The notes below the pieces were generated by a model. That model worked only from the letters and a program-made list of their open reading frames with translations, did no database searches and was not told the DNA's origin. Positions 8,987 to 17,722 of a stretch of 64,000 nt of DNA are shown here, piece after piece. A program made the position numbers and the translations under genes. Numbering within the stretch: position 1 is the first letter of the stretch; each line of letters opens with the position of its first letter. This DNA is from Thalassospiraceae bacterium LMO-JJ14. Lineage in GTDB: Bacteria > Pseudomonadota > Alphaproteobacteria > Rhodospirillales > Casp-alpha2. The stretch spans positions 2,170,001 through 2,234,000 of the forward strand of contig CP134604.1 of the NCBI GenBank assembly GCA_021555105.2, in the 5' to 3' direction.

Positions 8987-10567
8987 ATGGTCAATTTCCC
9001 GACCTGGAAAAAGGTTCTGGTGGCGCTGGTCTGCTTTTTCGGCATTGCCTTTGCCGCGCCGAATTTCGCGCCCGAAAACGTCACCAAGGATTTGCCGGAC
9101 TGGATACCGCATCAGCAGGTCAACCTGGGCCTCGATCTCAGGGGCGGTTCGCACCTGCTGCTCGAAGTCGAAGTGCAGGCGGTCATCAACGAATACCTGG
9201 AAGCTTTGGTCGACAGTGCCCGCGCCGAACTGCGCGGCGAACGCATCCGCTACCGTGCGCTCGGCAAGCAGACGCAGAGCATCGGCGTCACCATTCCCGA
9301 TGCCGCGCAGCGCGATAAGGCGCTGGAACTGCTGAAGGCGCTCGACAGTGCCGCCGAAACCTCCATCGACGGTGACCGCATCACCATCGCCATGACCGAT
9401 CCGCAAATCATCGAACGCCGCACCTCGGCCGTGCAGCAGTCGATCGAGATCATCCGCCGCCGTATCGACGAGACCGGCGTGCGCGAGCCGACCATCCAGC
9501 GACAGGGCGATGACCGCGTCATCGTGCAGCTGCCGGGGATCGACGATCCGGAACGCGTCAAACGGCTGATCGGTAAAACCGCGAAGCTGACTTTCCAGAT
9601 GGTCGATGTACAGAATTCCGTCGAGGAAGCCATGGCCGGGCGCGTGCCGCCGGGCTCGGTGCTGCTGCCGTTGGTCGAAAGCTCGGTCAGGCCGGGGCAG
9701 AACCCGTTCATTCTGGTCAAGAAGCGCATCGCCGTCAGCGGCGAGAACCTTGTCGATGCCCAGCCGACCTTTGACGGCCGCGACAGCCAGCCGGTGGTTT
9801 CGTTCCGTTTCGACACCATCGGGGCGCGCAAGTTCGGCAAGGTGACGACGGAAAACGTCAAACGTCCGTTCGCGATTGTGCTGGACGGCAAGGTGATCTC
9901 GGCGCCGACCATTCAGGAACCGATCCTTGGCGGTTCCGGTCAGATTTCAGGCAGTTTCTCGGTTCAGGAAACCAACGATCTGTCGCTACTGCTGCGTGCC
10001 GGGGCATTGCCCGCGCCGCTGACCATTCTTGAAGAACGCACCGTCGGCCCCGGGCTCGGTGCCGATTCCATCGCTGCCGGCGAGATCGCCTGCCTCGTCG
10101 GTCTGGTCGCCGTGATTATCTTCATGGTGATCGCCTATGGCCGTTTCGGCATCTATGCCGACATTGCGCTGGCGATGAACATTTTCCTGATCCTGGGCGC
10201 CCTGTCGCTGTTACAGGCGACACTGACCCTGCCGGGGATCGCCGGGATCGTGCTGACGATCGGCATGGCGGTTGACGCCAACGTGCTGATTTTCGAGCGC
10301 ATCCGCGAGGAAGTGCGCTCCGGCCGCACACCGATTTCCGCCATCGACGCCGGCTACAGCCGCGCCATGACGACGATTATCGACGCCAACCTGACGACCC
10401 TGATCGCCGCCGTGCTGTTGTATTCGTTCGGCTCCGGCCCGGTGCGCGGCTTTGCCGTGACGCTGGCCATCGGGATCGTCACGTCGATGTTCACGGCGAT
10501 CATGCTGACCCGCCTGTTCGTGGTCTCGTGGCTGCGCAAGACCCGCCCCAACGAACTTCCGTTGTAA
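8987..10567 (+). CDS. secD: Protein translocase subunit SecD
   Basis: 526-residue RND-fold membrane protein that uses the proton gradient to pull preproteins through SecYEG. It has an N-terminal helix, the conserved GLDLRGGSHLLLEV segment, a large periplasmic P1 domain and five C-terminal helices (from about residue 365) including GIVLTIGMAVDANVLIFERI, the conserved TM4 motif with its proton-relay Asp. Length is close to the usual alphaproteobacterial size. It sits 36 bases after yajC and 21 bases before secF. Confidence 0.97.
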   Translation: MVNFPTWKKVLVALVCFFGIAFAAPNFAPENVTKDLPDWIPHQQVNLGLDLRGGSHLLLEVEVQAVINEYLEALVDSARAELRGERIRYRALGKQTQSIGVTIPDAAQRDKALELLKALDSAAETSIDGDRITIAMTDPQIIERRTSAVQQSIEIIRRRIDETGVREPTIQRQGDDRVIVQLPGIDDPERVKRLIGKTAKLTFQMVDVQNSVEEAMAGRVPPGSVLLPLVESSVRPGQNPFILVKKRIAVSGENLVDAQPTFDGRDSQPVVSFRFDTIGARKFGKVTTENVKRPFAIVLDGKVISAPTIQEPILGGSGQISGSFSVQETNDLSLLLRAGALPAPLTILEERTVGPGLGADSIAAGEIACLVGLVAVIIFMVIAYGRFGIYADIALAMNIFLILGALSLLQATLTLPGIAGIVLTIGMAVDANVLIFERIREEVRSGRTPISAIDAGYSRAMTTIIDANLTTLIAAVLLYSFGSGPVRGFAVTLAIGIVTSMFTAIMLTRLFVVSWLRKTRPNELPL

Positions 10568-10588
10568 TGGCGTTGTGAGGGACAAGAT

Positions 10589-11545
10589 ATGAAACCGCTT
10601 AATCTGATACCTGCCGACGTCGACATCGCGTTCATTTCCAAGCGCAAGATATTCTTTACGATTTCGGCCCTGCTGATTGCCGCCTCGATTGCCATGGTGC
10701 TGACCAAGGGGCTGAACTTCGGCATCGACTTCAAGGGCGGTATTCTGATTGAAATCCGCACCGAGGACGGCCCCGCCAATATCGCCGAGATGCGCGGCAA
10801 GATTTCGGCGCTGAACATCGGTGCCTTCTCGTTGCAGGAATTCGGCGAGCCGACCGATGTGCTGATCCGCATCCAGCGCCAGGACGGCGGCGAAGAAGCG
10901 CAACAGCAGGCAGTCAACGCGGTCAAATCCACACTCGGCGAGGGAATTTCCTATCGCCGTACCGAATTCGTCGGGCCGCAGGTTTCCAAGGAACTGCTGG
11001 AAGACGGCGTGATGGCGGTGTCGCTGGCGATGCTGGCGATCCTGATCTACATCTGGTTCCGTTTCGAATGGCAGTTCGGGGTCGGTGCGCTGGTTGCGCT
11101 GCTGCACGACGTCACGGCGACCATCGGCATATTCTCGCTGCTGGGACTGGAATTCAACCTGACCACCGTGGCGGCGGTGCTGACCATCGCCGGGTATTCG
11201 ATCAACGATACCGTGGTCGTATTCGACCGGGTTCGCGAAAAGCTGCGCAAGTACAAGTCCATGCCGCTGGACGAGCTTTTGAACTTCGCTATCAACAGGA
11301 CGCTGTCGCGCACCATCATCACCTCGTTCACGACGGTACTGGCGCTGTTGGCGCTGTTCTTCCTCGGCGGTGAGGTGATCCACGATTTCAGCTTCGCCAT
11401 GATCTGGGGCGTCATCGTCGGGACCTATTCGTCGATCTGTATCGCCGTGCCGCTGTTGCTGTATTTCGGCATCGACGACAAGGCGCGCGGCAACATGGCC
11501 GGCGGCGACGAAGAAGACGCCCAGCCCGAGCCGGGCGTCTCGTAA
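10589..11545 (+). CDS. secF: Protein translocase subunit SecF
   Basis: 318-residue partner of SecD. It shows the N-terminal helix, GLNFGIDFKGGILIEI (the conserved SecD/F box), and a later membrane core with YSINDTVVVFDRVRE, the family signature. Six transmembrane segments can be placed. It ends in a short acidic Pro-containing tail. It is in the same operon as yajC and secD and precedes a Mth938-like gene, an arrangement common in Rhodospirillales and rhizobia. Confidence 0.97.
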   Translation: MKPLNLIPADVDIAFISKRKIFFTISALLIAASIAMVLTKGLNFGIDFKGGILIEIRTEDGPANIAEMRGKISALNIGAFSLQEFGEPTDVLIRIQRQDGGEEAQQQAVNAVKSTLGEGISYRRTEFVGPQVSKELLEDGVMAVSLAMLAILIYIWFRFEWQFGVGALVALLHDVTATIGIFSLLGLEFNLTTVAAVLTIAGYSINDTVVVFDRVREKLRKYKSMPLDELLNFAINRTLSRTIITSFTTVLALLALFFLGGEVIHDFSFAMIWGVIVGTYSSICIAVPLLLYFGIDDKARGNMAGGDEEDAQPEPGVS

Positions 11546-11569
11546 CGCAGGAGTCCGGTACGCGCGCTC

Positions 11570-11953
11570 ATGTCCCTCGATATCAACCCCGTTGTCCCGA
11601 ATGACCGCCAGCTCATCCAGTCCTATGGCGACGGGCGCTTCAAGGTAACGGGCGAGGTGTACGAGGGCAGCATTCTGGTGTTTCCCGAGCGCACCCGGCT
11701 TTGGCCGGTCACCCATTTCGAACACATCGACCATGAATCCTTAAGCGAGGTCGTCGCCGAACGCGATGCCGTCGACATTTTGCTGGTCGGCTGCGGCGAA
11801 CGCTTCAAGGCAGTGCCGAAGGGACTGCGTGCGGCGCTCAAGGACGCAGGCATCGTGCTTGAGTGGATGGACACCGGCGCCGCGTGCCGCACCTACAATG
11901 TACTGGTCGCCGAGGAACGCCGCGTCGCGGCGGCGATTCTCGCGGTGGATTGA
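11570..11953 (+). CDS. Mth938-like (DUF498) domain protein
   Basis: 127-residue small cytoplasmic protein of the Mth938/NDUFAF3-like fold. Recognisable features are the FKVTGEVYEGSILVFP opening, DILLVGCGERF in the middle and IVLEWMDTGAACRTYNVLVAE near the end. The mitochondrial relative NDUFAF3 helps assemble complex I; the bacterial role is not settled. It lies 24 bases after secF and is probably the last gene of that operon, being followed by a palindromic repeat and a hairpin. Confidence 0.88.
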   Translation: MSLDINPVVPNDRQLIQSYGDGRFKVTGEVYEGSILVFPERTRLWPVTHFEHIDHESLSEVVAERDAVDILLVGCGERFKAVPKGLRAALKDAGIVLEWMDTGAACRTYNVLVAEERRVAAAILAVD

Positions 11954-11959
11954 GTGTCC

Positions 11960-12046
11960 CGTCACCCTGAACTTGGTTCAGGGTCCATGCCTGCAAATCG
12001 GGATGGTGCCGGGAATCATGGGTCCTGAATCAAGTTCAGGACGACG
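11960..12046. repeat. Dispersed palindromic element, family A copy 2
   Basis: An 87-bp copy of the 2202-2289 element, again starting GTCACCCTGAACTTG and ending AAGTTCAGGACGACG, with the inner GTGCCGGG kept. It begins within 10 bases of the upstream stop codon and lies between convergent genes. Confidence 0.85.
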
Positions 12047-12064
12047 ATAGCGCAGTACGCATAG

Positions 12065-12092
12065 AAAAAGGCGCGCCCCGAAGGACGCGCCC
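12065..12092 (-). terminator. Rho-independent terminator of sodB (UUCG loop)
   Basis: Read on the minus strand this is GGCGCGTCC-TTCG-GGGCGCGCC followed by TTTTTC. The 9-bp stem has one G-U pair and closes on a UUCG-type tetraloop. It begins 24 bases after the sodB stop. The hairpin also forms on the plus strand, so it may stop transcription from the secDF side as well, though the T-run there is weaker. Confidence 0.85.
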
Positions 12093-12115
12093 TGTTTCTA
12101 GAATTGCCGGTAAAA

Positions 12116-12718
12116 TCAGGCGTTGGCCAGATTTTCAGCGGCGAAATCCCAGTTCACAAGATTATCCAGGAACGCGGCCAGGAAGTCCGGGCGGCGGTTC
12201 TGGTAATCCAGGTAGTAGGCATGCTCCCAAACGTCGCACGTCAGCAACGGGGTCTTGCCCTGGGTCATCGGGTTTTCGGCGTTCGGCGTCTTGACGACTT
12301 CGAGCTTGCCGCCGTCACCGACGACGAGCCATGCCCAGCCGGAACCGAACTGCGTTGCGCCGGCCTGCTTGAAGGCGTCCTTGAAGGCGTCCAGGCTGCC
12401 GAAATCGGCATCGATCTTTGCGGCCAGATCGCCGGAAGGCGCACCGCCGCCGTTCGGCTTCATGGAATTCCAGAAGAAGGTGTGGTTCCAGACCTGGGCT
12501 GCGTTGTTGAACATACCGGCCTTGGCTGCATCGCCGGCGGTTGCCTTGATGATCTCTTCAAGGCTTTTCCCGGCAAGGTCGCTGCCGTCGAGAAGACCGT
12601 TCAGGTTGACCACATAGGTGTTGTGGTGCTTGCCGTGGTGAAAATCGAAAGTGTTGGCCGACATGTGCGGCTCAAGGGCGTTCTTTTCATAGGGTAGTGG
12701 GGGAAGTTCAAAAGCCAT
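12116..12718 (-). CDS. sodB: Superoxide dismutase, iron type
   Basis: 200-residue Fe/Mn-family superoxide dismutase. The N-terminus [20 protein letters not shown] and [13 protein letters not shown] give the first metal His and gateway residues. [10 protein letters not shown] supplies the second His, and [15 protein letters not shown] carries the Asp and His ligands. The FGSGWAWLV segment and the QFGSG context favour the iron-type branch. There is no signal peptide, so it is cytoplasmic. It is monocistronic with a clear downstream terminator. The ATG follows GAGGGAG. Confidence 0.96.
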   Translation of the reverse strand: MAFELPPLPYEKNALEPHMSANTFDFHHGKHHNTYVVNLNGLLDGSDLAGKSLEEIIKATAGDAAKAGMFNNAAQVWNHTFFWNSMKPNGGGAPSGDLAAKIDADFGSLDAFKDAFKQAGATQFGSGWAWLVVGDGGKLEVVKTPNAENPMTQGKTPLLTCDVWEHAYYLDYQNRRPDFLAAFLDNLVNWDFAAENLANA

Positions 12719-12919
12719 AATGCTCCCTCTCGTGTGTTAAATAACTTAAGCGAATGTGACGTCCAGCGACGCAGACGGCACGTTAGACCACGCGTATCCC
12801 CGGTGCAACGTCCGGTGAACGATGGCGGCCGGTCTTTAACCCGGCCCTACACTCCCATATAAGTGACGAATGGCGAGTTTCCAGTATTTACACAATGAAG
12901 GATCGGTGACGGTGTCGAA

Positions 12920-13753
12920 ATGGCCGAAGTGAGCTATTGCGCCGAACAGGTCCGCCTGTTCGATAACGACCGTTTTCTGGCCAGCCTTTTTGCTAGCGAG
13001 GCGGTGCGCGAGGACCTGTTCGCGCTGTATGCCTTCAATCTGGAGCTGTCGAAGATTCGCGAAACCGTTTCTGAGCCGATGATCGGCCGCATGCGGCTGC
13101 AATTCTGGCGCGATTCCCTGCCGGGGGTGGCCGCTGGAAACCCGCCGCAGCATGCGGTGGCCGAGCCGCTGGCGGCATGCGTGGCCCGCGCGGGAATCGC
13201 CGAGAGCGAATTGGCGGCGCTGATCGATGCCCGCGAAACCGATCTCGACGATGTACCGCCCCGCGATCTGGCGGCGTTCGAGGATTATGCCGTGCGCACG
13301 TCGTCGTCGGTCATGGCGTTGGCGCTTCGGGTACTTGGCGAGGACCCGCAGCGCCATGCCGATTTGTTGCGCGCCGCCGGGATCGCCGTGGCGCTCGTCG
13401 GTCTGGTCCGCGCCATCCCCTTCATGGCAGCGGCCGGGCGGGTGACGTTGCCCGCCGACCTGTGCGCCAGGGCCGGGCTCGATCCGGCGCAACCGCACCA
13501 GTGGCCGCAAAACCCGGACCTCCGCGAGATCACCGGGCCGCTGTTGGCCGCCGCCGCACGCCATCTGCATGACGCACGGGGAAAGATGCCGGGGCGCACG
13601 GCCCTGCCGGCGTTCCTGCCGTTGAGTCTGGCCGCGCTTTATCTCAAGGACCTGAAAAAGGTGGGCGGCGATCCGGCGCGGCATGCCGCCCGTCCGCCGG
13701 GCGTGCGGCGTCCGCTGACGGTGCTGTGGCGCTCGGCGCTGGGGCGCATCTGA
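12920..13753 (+). CDS. Squalene/phytoene-synthase-like protein (NDUFAF6-like)
   Basis: 277 residues with the all-helical trans-isoprenyl synthase fold. The opening YCAEQVRLFDNDRFLASLF and FALYAFNLELSKIRETVSEP match the NDUFAF6-like branch. In true phytoene or squalene synthases the first Asp-rich motif (DxxxD) lies where this protein reads NLELSKIRE, with no Asp. A second motif near residue 163 is likewise weak. By family knowledge this points to a complex-I-assembly-like role rather than carotenoid or hopanoid synthesis, but that is inference. It stands alone, with no isoprenoid genes nearby. Confidence 0.82.
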   Translation: MAEVSYCAEQVRLFDNDRFLASLFASEAVREDLFALYAFNLELSKIRETVSEPMIGRMRLQFWRDSLPGVAAGNPPQHAVAEPLAACVARAGIAESELAALIDARETDLDDVPPRDLAAFEDYAVRTSSSVMALALRVLGEDPQRHADLLRAAGIAVALVGLVRAIPFMAAAGRVTLPADLCARAGLDPAQPHQWPQNPDLREITGPLLAAAARHLHDARGKMPGRTALPAFLPLSLAALYLKDLKKVGGDPARHAARPPGVRRPLTVLWRSALGRI

Positions 13754-13761
13754 AATTATTC

Positions 13762-13881
13762 CGTCATTCCCGCGAAAGCGGCGACCTGGATAAATCCGAA
13801 TGACTGGATTCCGGCCTGCGCCGGAATGACAATGCGTCAATCAAACATCGATCGTCACCCCGGCGAAGGCCGGGGTCCATG
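13762..13881. repeat. Pair of palindromic intergenic elements
   Basis: Two units lie between convergent genes. 13762-13830 begins CGTCATTCCCGCGAAAGCGG and contains CCGGCCTGCGCCGGAATGAC. 13853-13881 reads GTCACCCCGGCGAAGGCCGG and then GGTCCATG, which shares its ends with family A but has a CCGG(C)GAAGGCCGG stem instead of CTGAAC. Such CGTCATTCC/GTCACCCC repeats are widespread in alphaproteobacteria. Confidence 0.75.
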
Positions 13882-13898
13882 CATTCCAACCGATATCG

Positions 13899-16800
13899 TT
13901 ACTTGTTCGCCCGTCTGAGCCGCATCAACTCATGTGACGAAACCTGCGGGAAGATCGACGGTGCGTTGAAGTGATACAGCATCACCGCGCCCCGGTTGGT
14001 GTCGGGGAAGCCGCCACGGCTGTCGTCGAACTTGCGGATCTCGAGAACCGATATCACGTTGGTGCGTGAATCCCGACTGCGCCACGTGACCGTCGGATTG
14101 TCCATGCGCGGTTTGGCGAGCGGTGCGATGGAGCGCTTCCAGATTTCCGTCGGCTCACCGTAGCGGACCTGATAGTACGCCACCACCTGCTCGAATTTGT
14201 CGGACTCGAACAACGCGTGGAAGCGCGACGGACTGCCCTGATCGTAGCGTGTGATGGCACTCGGCCCGGTATACAGGATCGTCGGCACGACGAACGTCGG
14301 ACGCAGATCCTGCGGCCAGTCGACGGGTTCGATACAGAACAGCGTCGTGCCGCGGTTCTTTTTGACGCACGCATTCAGCGGGTCGATACCGTCCTGTTGC
14401 GGCGGCAGGGTGTTTTCCAGCGTCACCGATTCACCCAGACTGAGCACCACATCTTCCAAGGACGTGCGGGTCAGCACGCCGGGACGCGGCGCCGGGGGCA
14501 CGCCGGGGGTGGCATTGATGGTGTCGACTTCGGTGACCGGCCATTGCCCCTGATCGGGCAGCGCTGTCGGTGCGCCGTCGCGCAGCGCGTCTGAAAGCAG
14601 CCGCTCGGCAGCGGCCTGACGGTCCTGATCATCGAGCTTCTCGACCTGCGGCCCCTTGTCGAGATCCTTCGGCCCCTTGAACAACTGGCGGATGCGGCCG
14701 ACCATTTCCGACACCACGCCTTGCTCGCTTCTGATTTCCGAGCCGTCCTCGGGCGAGATCGCGGTCACGCCGAGAGTCTGTTTCTGGCCTTCGGCATCTT
14801 TGCGTTCGACGGTCATGGTCCAGGGATCGGGGATTGCCGGTTTCGCCGGCTGGATCATCTGATCCTTGGGCACATCAAGCTCGCCGAGGCCGATGGTGCC
14901 TGGCTCGGGCGGCGGCGGCGCGTCACCGGGCAGGCCCGGCTGTGCGCGCGTCGGGCCGAGAACCGATGTCAGGCGCTCAAGGAAATTCTGATCGAGATCG
15001 CCGTTGCGGGTCGCCGTGGCCCCGGCTTGTGTGCCGGGTGTTTCGGGGCGCAGTTCGACACCGCGCAAATCCAGCAGCTTGTCATCGACGACCTGGCCGC
15101 GCGCCGGATCGTTTTCCGGCATCAGGTTATCGATGACGCGGGGCAGCGGTTCTTTTTCGACCCTGTTTTCATTCTTGAACTGGGGCGGCTTCATGCCGGC
15201 TTCTTCTTCCTGATCGCCGCGGAAGAAGCGCGCCAGTTTCTGAATCTTGGCATCGGCGTCCTTGACCTCGTCGGCGGGCAATCCGGCGATTTGTATGTCC
15301 TTGCGCGGCGGAATGGTCTTGTGCTCCTTGCCGCCGGCAATCGGCTGGCGGACGATCGGCAGGCCGTGCACATCCTCGTTCTCATACTGGTCGCCGGTCA
15401 GATTTCTGAACCTTGCCATCATGCGGCTCGACGGTTCCTCGCGCGCCGTGATCGGCTTGTCCGGCTGCGGTAACTGGTGGCCGGAAGGCAGCATCGGGCG
15501 CGGAATATTCTGAACATTGCGGCCGGGTTTGTTTGCGTGAATTTCACGCTCGCGCATGACGGCTTCGCTCTCGCGGGCGCGGCGCAGGATTTCCGCCGGT
15601 GAACTGCGCTCGGGTTCGCGCTGGCGCGGTGCGGTGCGCGGCGTTTCCAATCCTTTCGGTATTTCCAGGAACGGGTCGGATTTCGTCACCGGCGCTTTGG
15701 CCGGGGCGGTGCGCGGTGCCCCGGTGTTGGGCGTGCCGGTTTCCGCATCGGTACCGCGCGGCGTCAGATAGCGTTCGGTATTCTGTGTCGGATTGCGGTT
15801 GAGGATCTCGTCGATCCTTTTCAGCCGCGCCTGCAGATCGCCACCGCCGGGCGGCGGCAGCACGTTCGGGTCGCTGGGTTCTATCAGGCCGCCGGGACGG
15901 CGCAATTGTCCGGTGTCGGAACCGGGCAGAGGCTCCAGACCGGGTGGCAGGGCAGGGATGGCGCCGGCACTCTCGGAAGGCGGCGGAATGATGCCTGGTA
16001 CTTCGCCCGCCGGTGCAGCCAGTCCTGGTATCTCAAGGCCCGGTGATTCCGGATCGGGCGGTGCCGGGCCGTCCGGCAATTCGGGGGCGGCCAGTCCTGG
16101 CATTTCGAGCCCGGGGACATCCATGCCTTCACCCGCGGGCGGCAGGGTCGGGGCGGCGAGACCGGGGATTTCCGGCATCGGTTCGCTGCCCGACGGCGGC
16201 AGGACGGGAACGGCAAGACCGGGAACTTCCGCGGTCTCGGTCTCCAGGCTCGGCGCGGCGAGCCCCGGTGGATTGCCCGGTGGCGGCGTTGTCCGTTCGA
16301 TGGTGACGGTGCCGGGGGGCTGCATGGTGCTTTCGGGCAACGGCGGAACGACCGGCGATTGCGGCAGGCCGAATTCATTTTCCGCCGGCTGATTACTGCC
16401 GACCATGCCGGTCATGCGGTCGACCATGCGTCCGGCGGAACTGGTGCTTTCCGGCGGCGTTGAATCGCCGAAGCGGTCGGCCGGGTTGGTCAGGCGTTGG
16501 CCGCCCGAACCGAATACGTCCTTGGGCGGTCCCGCCGGGACGTCCTCGTTTCTGCCGAATATGTTGTCGGTGGTGAAGGATCGCCTGATCTCGCCCCACA
16601 GACTGGTCAGAAACCCGCCGTCTTCGCCGGCAGCCTCGCCCGAAGGCTCATTCGCAGCCATGTCAGGGGCTTCGGCGGTTTCTTTCGGCGGCATGGCATT
16701 GGTGTTGGCGATTTCATCGTCCGGCCGCATTTCAGGCGGTGGTGCCTTGCCGGGCGACGCGGACGGCATCGGGGCCTGGGCGGGGGTGCCGGTGGGCGGC

Positions 16801-17315
16801 ATGTCCGTTTCCGCCGTCGCTTCCGGCATGCTGTCAGGCGCTTTGACCGGCTGCGGTTTCTTCGGCGGCACCAGATCGGAAAGTCTGGGGTCGGGCATCG
16901 CCGGCCTCGGTGCGGCGACACGCCGCTTCGGCTGGGTCAGGGCTTCCTTGACCTTATCCGTCACCCTGGGCTGCGTTGCGACGCTCGGCGGCTGGGTGCG
17001 TTTCGACAGCAGGATATGCGCGATGCGGAAGTGGCCGAGGTCGACCGCGACGTCGGCCGGGGTCATGCCGTCGGCATTCTTGGCGCTGAGATCGGCGCCG
17101 GCGGAAATCGCCGCCTCGACGGCATCGATATCATTGACCTCGACGGCGTTGAACAGGGCCTCGTTCGGGCTTTGCGCGGTGAGCGGCAGGGATGTCGCAA
17201 GGGAAATCGTCAGGGAAATCAGCAACGCCAGCACGCAGGCACGCAAAAACGCCGGAAAACGCGCCATGCGTCCCGGGGTAACCAAAGGTCCGGCGTATGA
17301 AGGATGCGTGCTCAT
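13899..17315 (-). CDS. Large secreted or anchored ankyrin protein with Pro-rich repeats and a conserved C-terminal domain
   Basis: About 1,138 residues. A hydrophobic helix near residues 24-46 (CVLALLISLTISLATSLPL) looks like a signal peptide or anchor. Ankyrin repeats follow (about 50-110, with NADGMTPADVAVDLGHFRIA). About 750 residues are then Pro/Gly/Glu-rich and probably disordered, including several copies of PGLAAP with short spacers. The last 180 residues form a compact segment (FCIEPVDWPQDLRPTFVVPT, YYQVRYGEPTEIW) that looks folded. I assign no function. The start is uncertain: ATG at 17315, TTG at 17321 and ATG at 17267 are in frame, and the AGGAGG at 17338-17343 is rather far from all of them. 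Confidence 0.8.
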   Translation of the reverse strand: MSTHPSYAGPLVTPGRMARFPAFLRACVLALLISLTISLATSLPLTAQSPNEALFNAVEVNDIDAVEAAISAGADLSAKNADGMTPADVAVDLGHFRIAHILLSKRTQPPSVATQPRVTDKVKEALTQPKRRVAAPRPAMPDPRLSDLVPPKKPQPVKAPDSMPEATAETDMPPTGTPAQAPMPSASPGKAPPPEMRPDDEIANTNAMPPKETAEAPDMAANEPSGEAAGEDGGFLTSLWGEIRRSFTTDNIFGRNEDVPAGPPKDVFGSGGQRLTNPADRFGDSTPPESTSSAGRMVDRMTGMVGSNQPAENEFGLPQSPVVPPLPESTMQPPGTVTIERTTPPPGNPPGLAAPSLETETAEVPGLAVPVLPPSGSEPMPEIPGLAAPTLPPAGEGMDVPGLEMPGLAAPELPDGPAPPDPESPGLEIPGLAAPAGEVPGIIPPPSESAGAIPALPPGLEPLPGSDTGQLRRPGGLIEPSDPNVLPPPGGGDLQARLKRIDEILNRNPTQNTERYLTPRGTDAETGTPNTGAPRTAPAKAPVTKSDPFLEIPKGLETPRTAPRQREPERSSPAEILRRARESEAVMREREIHANKPGRNVQNIPRPMLPSGHQLPQPDKPITAREEPSSRMMARFRNLTGDQYENEDVHGLPIVRQPIAGGKEHKTIPPRKDIQIAGLPADEVKDADAKIQKLARFFRGDQEEEAGMKPPQFKNENRVEKEPLPRVIDNLMPENDPARGQVVDDKLLDLRGVELRPETPGTQAGATATRNGDLDQNFLERLTSVLGPTRAQPGLPGDAPPPPEPGTIGLGELDVPKDQMIQPAKPAIPDPWTMTVERKDAEGQKQTLGVTAISPEDGSEIRSEQGVVSEMVGRIRQLFKGPKDLDKGPQVEKLDDQDRQAAAERLLSDALRDGAPTALPDQGQWPVTEVDTINATPGVPPAPRPGVLTRTSLEDVVLSLGESVTLENTLPPQQDGIDPLNACVKKNRGTTLFCIEPVDWPQDLRPTFVVPTILYTGPSAITRYDQGSPSRFHALFESDKFEQVVAYYQVRYGEPTEIWKRSIAPLAKPRMDNPTVTWRSRDSRTNVISVLEIRKFDDSRGGFPDTNRGAVMLYHFNAPSIFPQVSSHELMRLRRANK

Positions 17316-17461
17316 CGGCAATGTGTCAGTTACGCTGCCTCCTTCAATGATAAGTGCTTGAAATCATGGCGTTTCAAAGGCAGTTCCCAGAATTTGCCGC
17401 GCGGAATCGATTCTGCCTCGAATATACACTGAATCTTAACTTTTAGACATGCCGAAGGACG

Positions 17462-17491
17462 AAAAACACACATCATATCGTGTGTGTTTTT
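17462..17491 (-). terminator. Perfect 11-bp hairpin downstream of trmFO
   Basis: AAAAACACACA (17462-17472) and TGTGTGTTTTT (17481-17491) are exact reverse complements around the 8-base loop TCATATCG. It works equally in both directions and ends in a T-run on each strand. It lies between trmFO and the start of the ankyrin gene, both on the minus strand, so it most likely terminates trmFO transcription. Confidence 0.75.
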
Positions 17492-17545
17492 GTATCGGCA
17501 TCAAAGATTTAGGGGGTGGCGCTAGGGGTAGGGTGCGCTAAGCGG

Positions 17546-17714
17546 CCCTCTCCCTCCCACGCGCCGATGCGCGCGGGTCCCTCCCTCTCCCCGGGGAGAG
17601 GGTGGCGCGCATCGGCGCGCCGGGAGAGGGTGGCGCGCATCGGCGCGCCGGGAGAGGGTGGCGCGCATCGGCGCGCCGGGAGAGGGTGGCGCGCATCGGC
17701 GCGCCGGGAGAGGG
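17546..17714. repeat. Family B palindrome expanded into four identical 28-bp tandem units
   Basis: Four exact copies of a 28-bp unit that reads GGGAGAGGGTGGCGCGCATC then GGCGCGCC occupy 17594-17705, with a 9-base partial copy at 17706-17714. Each unit holds the internal palindrome GGCGCGCATCGGCGCGCC. To the left, CCCTCTCCCTCCC and another GCGC stem complete the mirror. The gap 17322-17722 holds only this array, the hairpin at 17462 and the ankyrin gene leader; no other gene is visible in those 401 bases. Confidence 0.93.
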
Positions 17715-17722
17715 GTATGAGG

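Noticed and set aside
10211-11734. 507-codon minus-strand frame over secD/secF
   Set aside because: Antisense shadow of conserved sec genes; no motifs and no ribosome-binding site.
17594-17714. Possible CRISPR array
   Set aside because: The 28-bp units are directly abutting with no spacers, and no cas genes are present.
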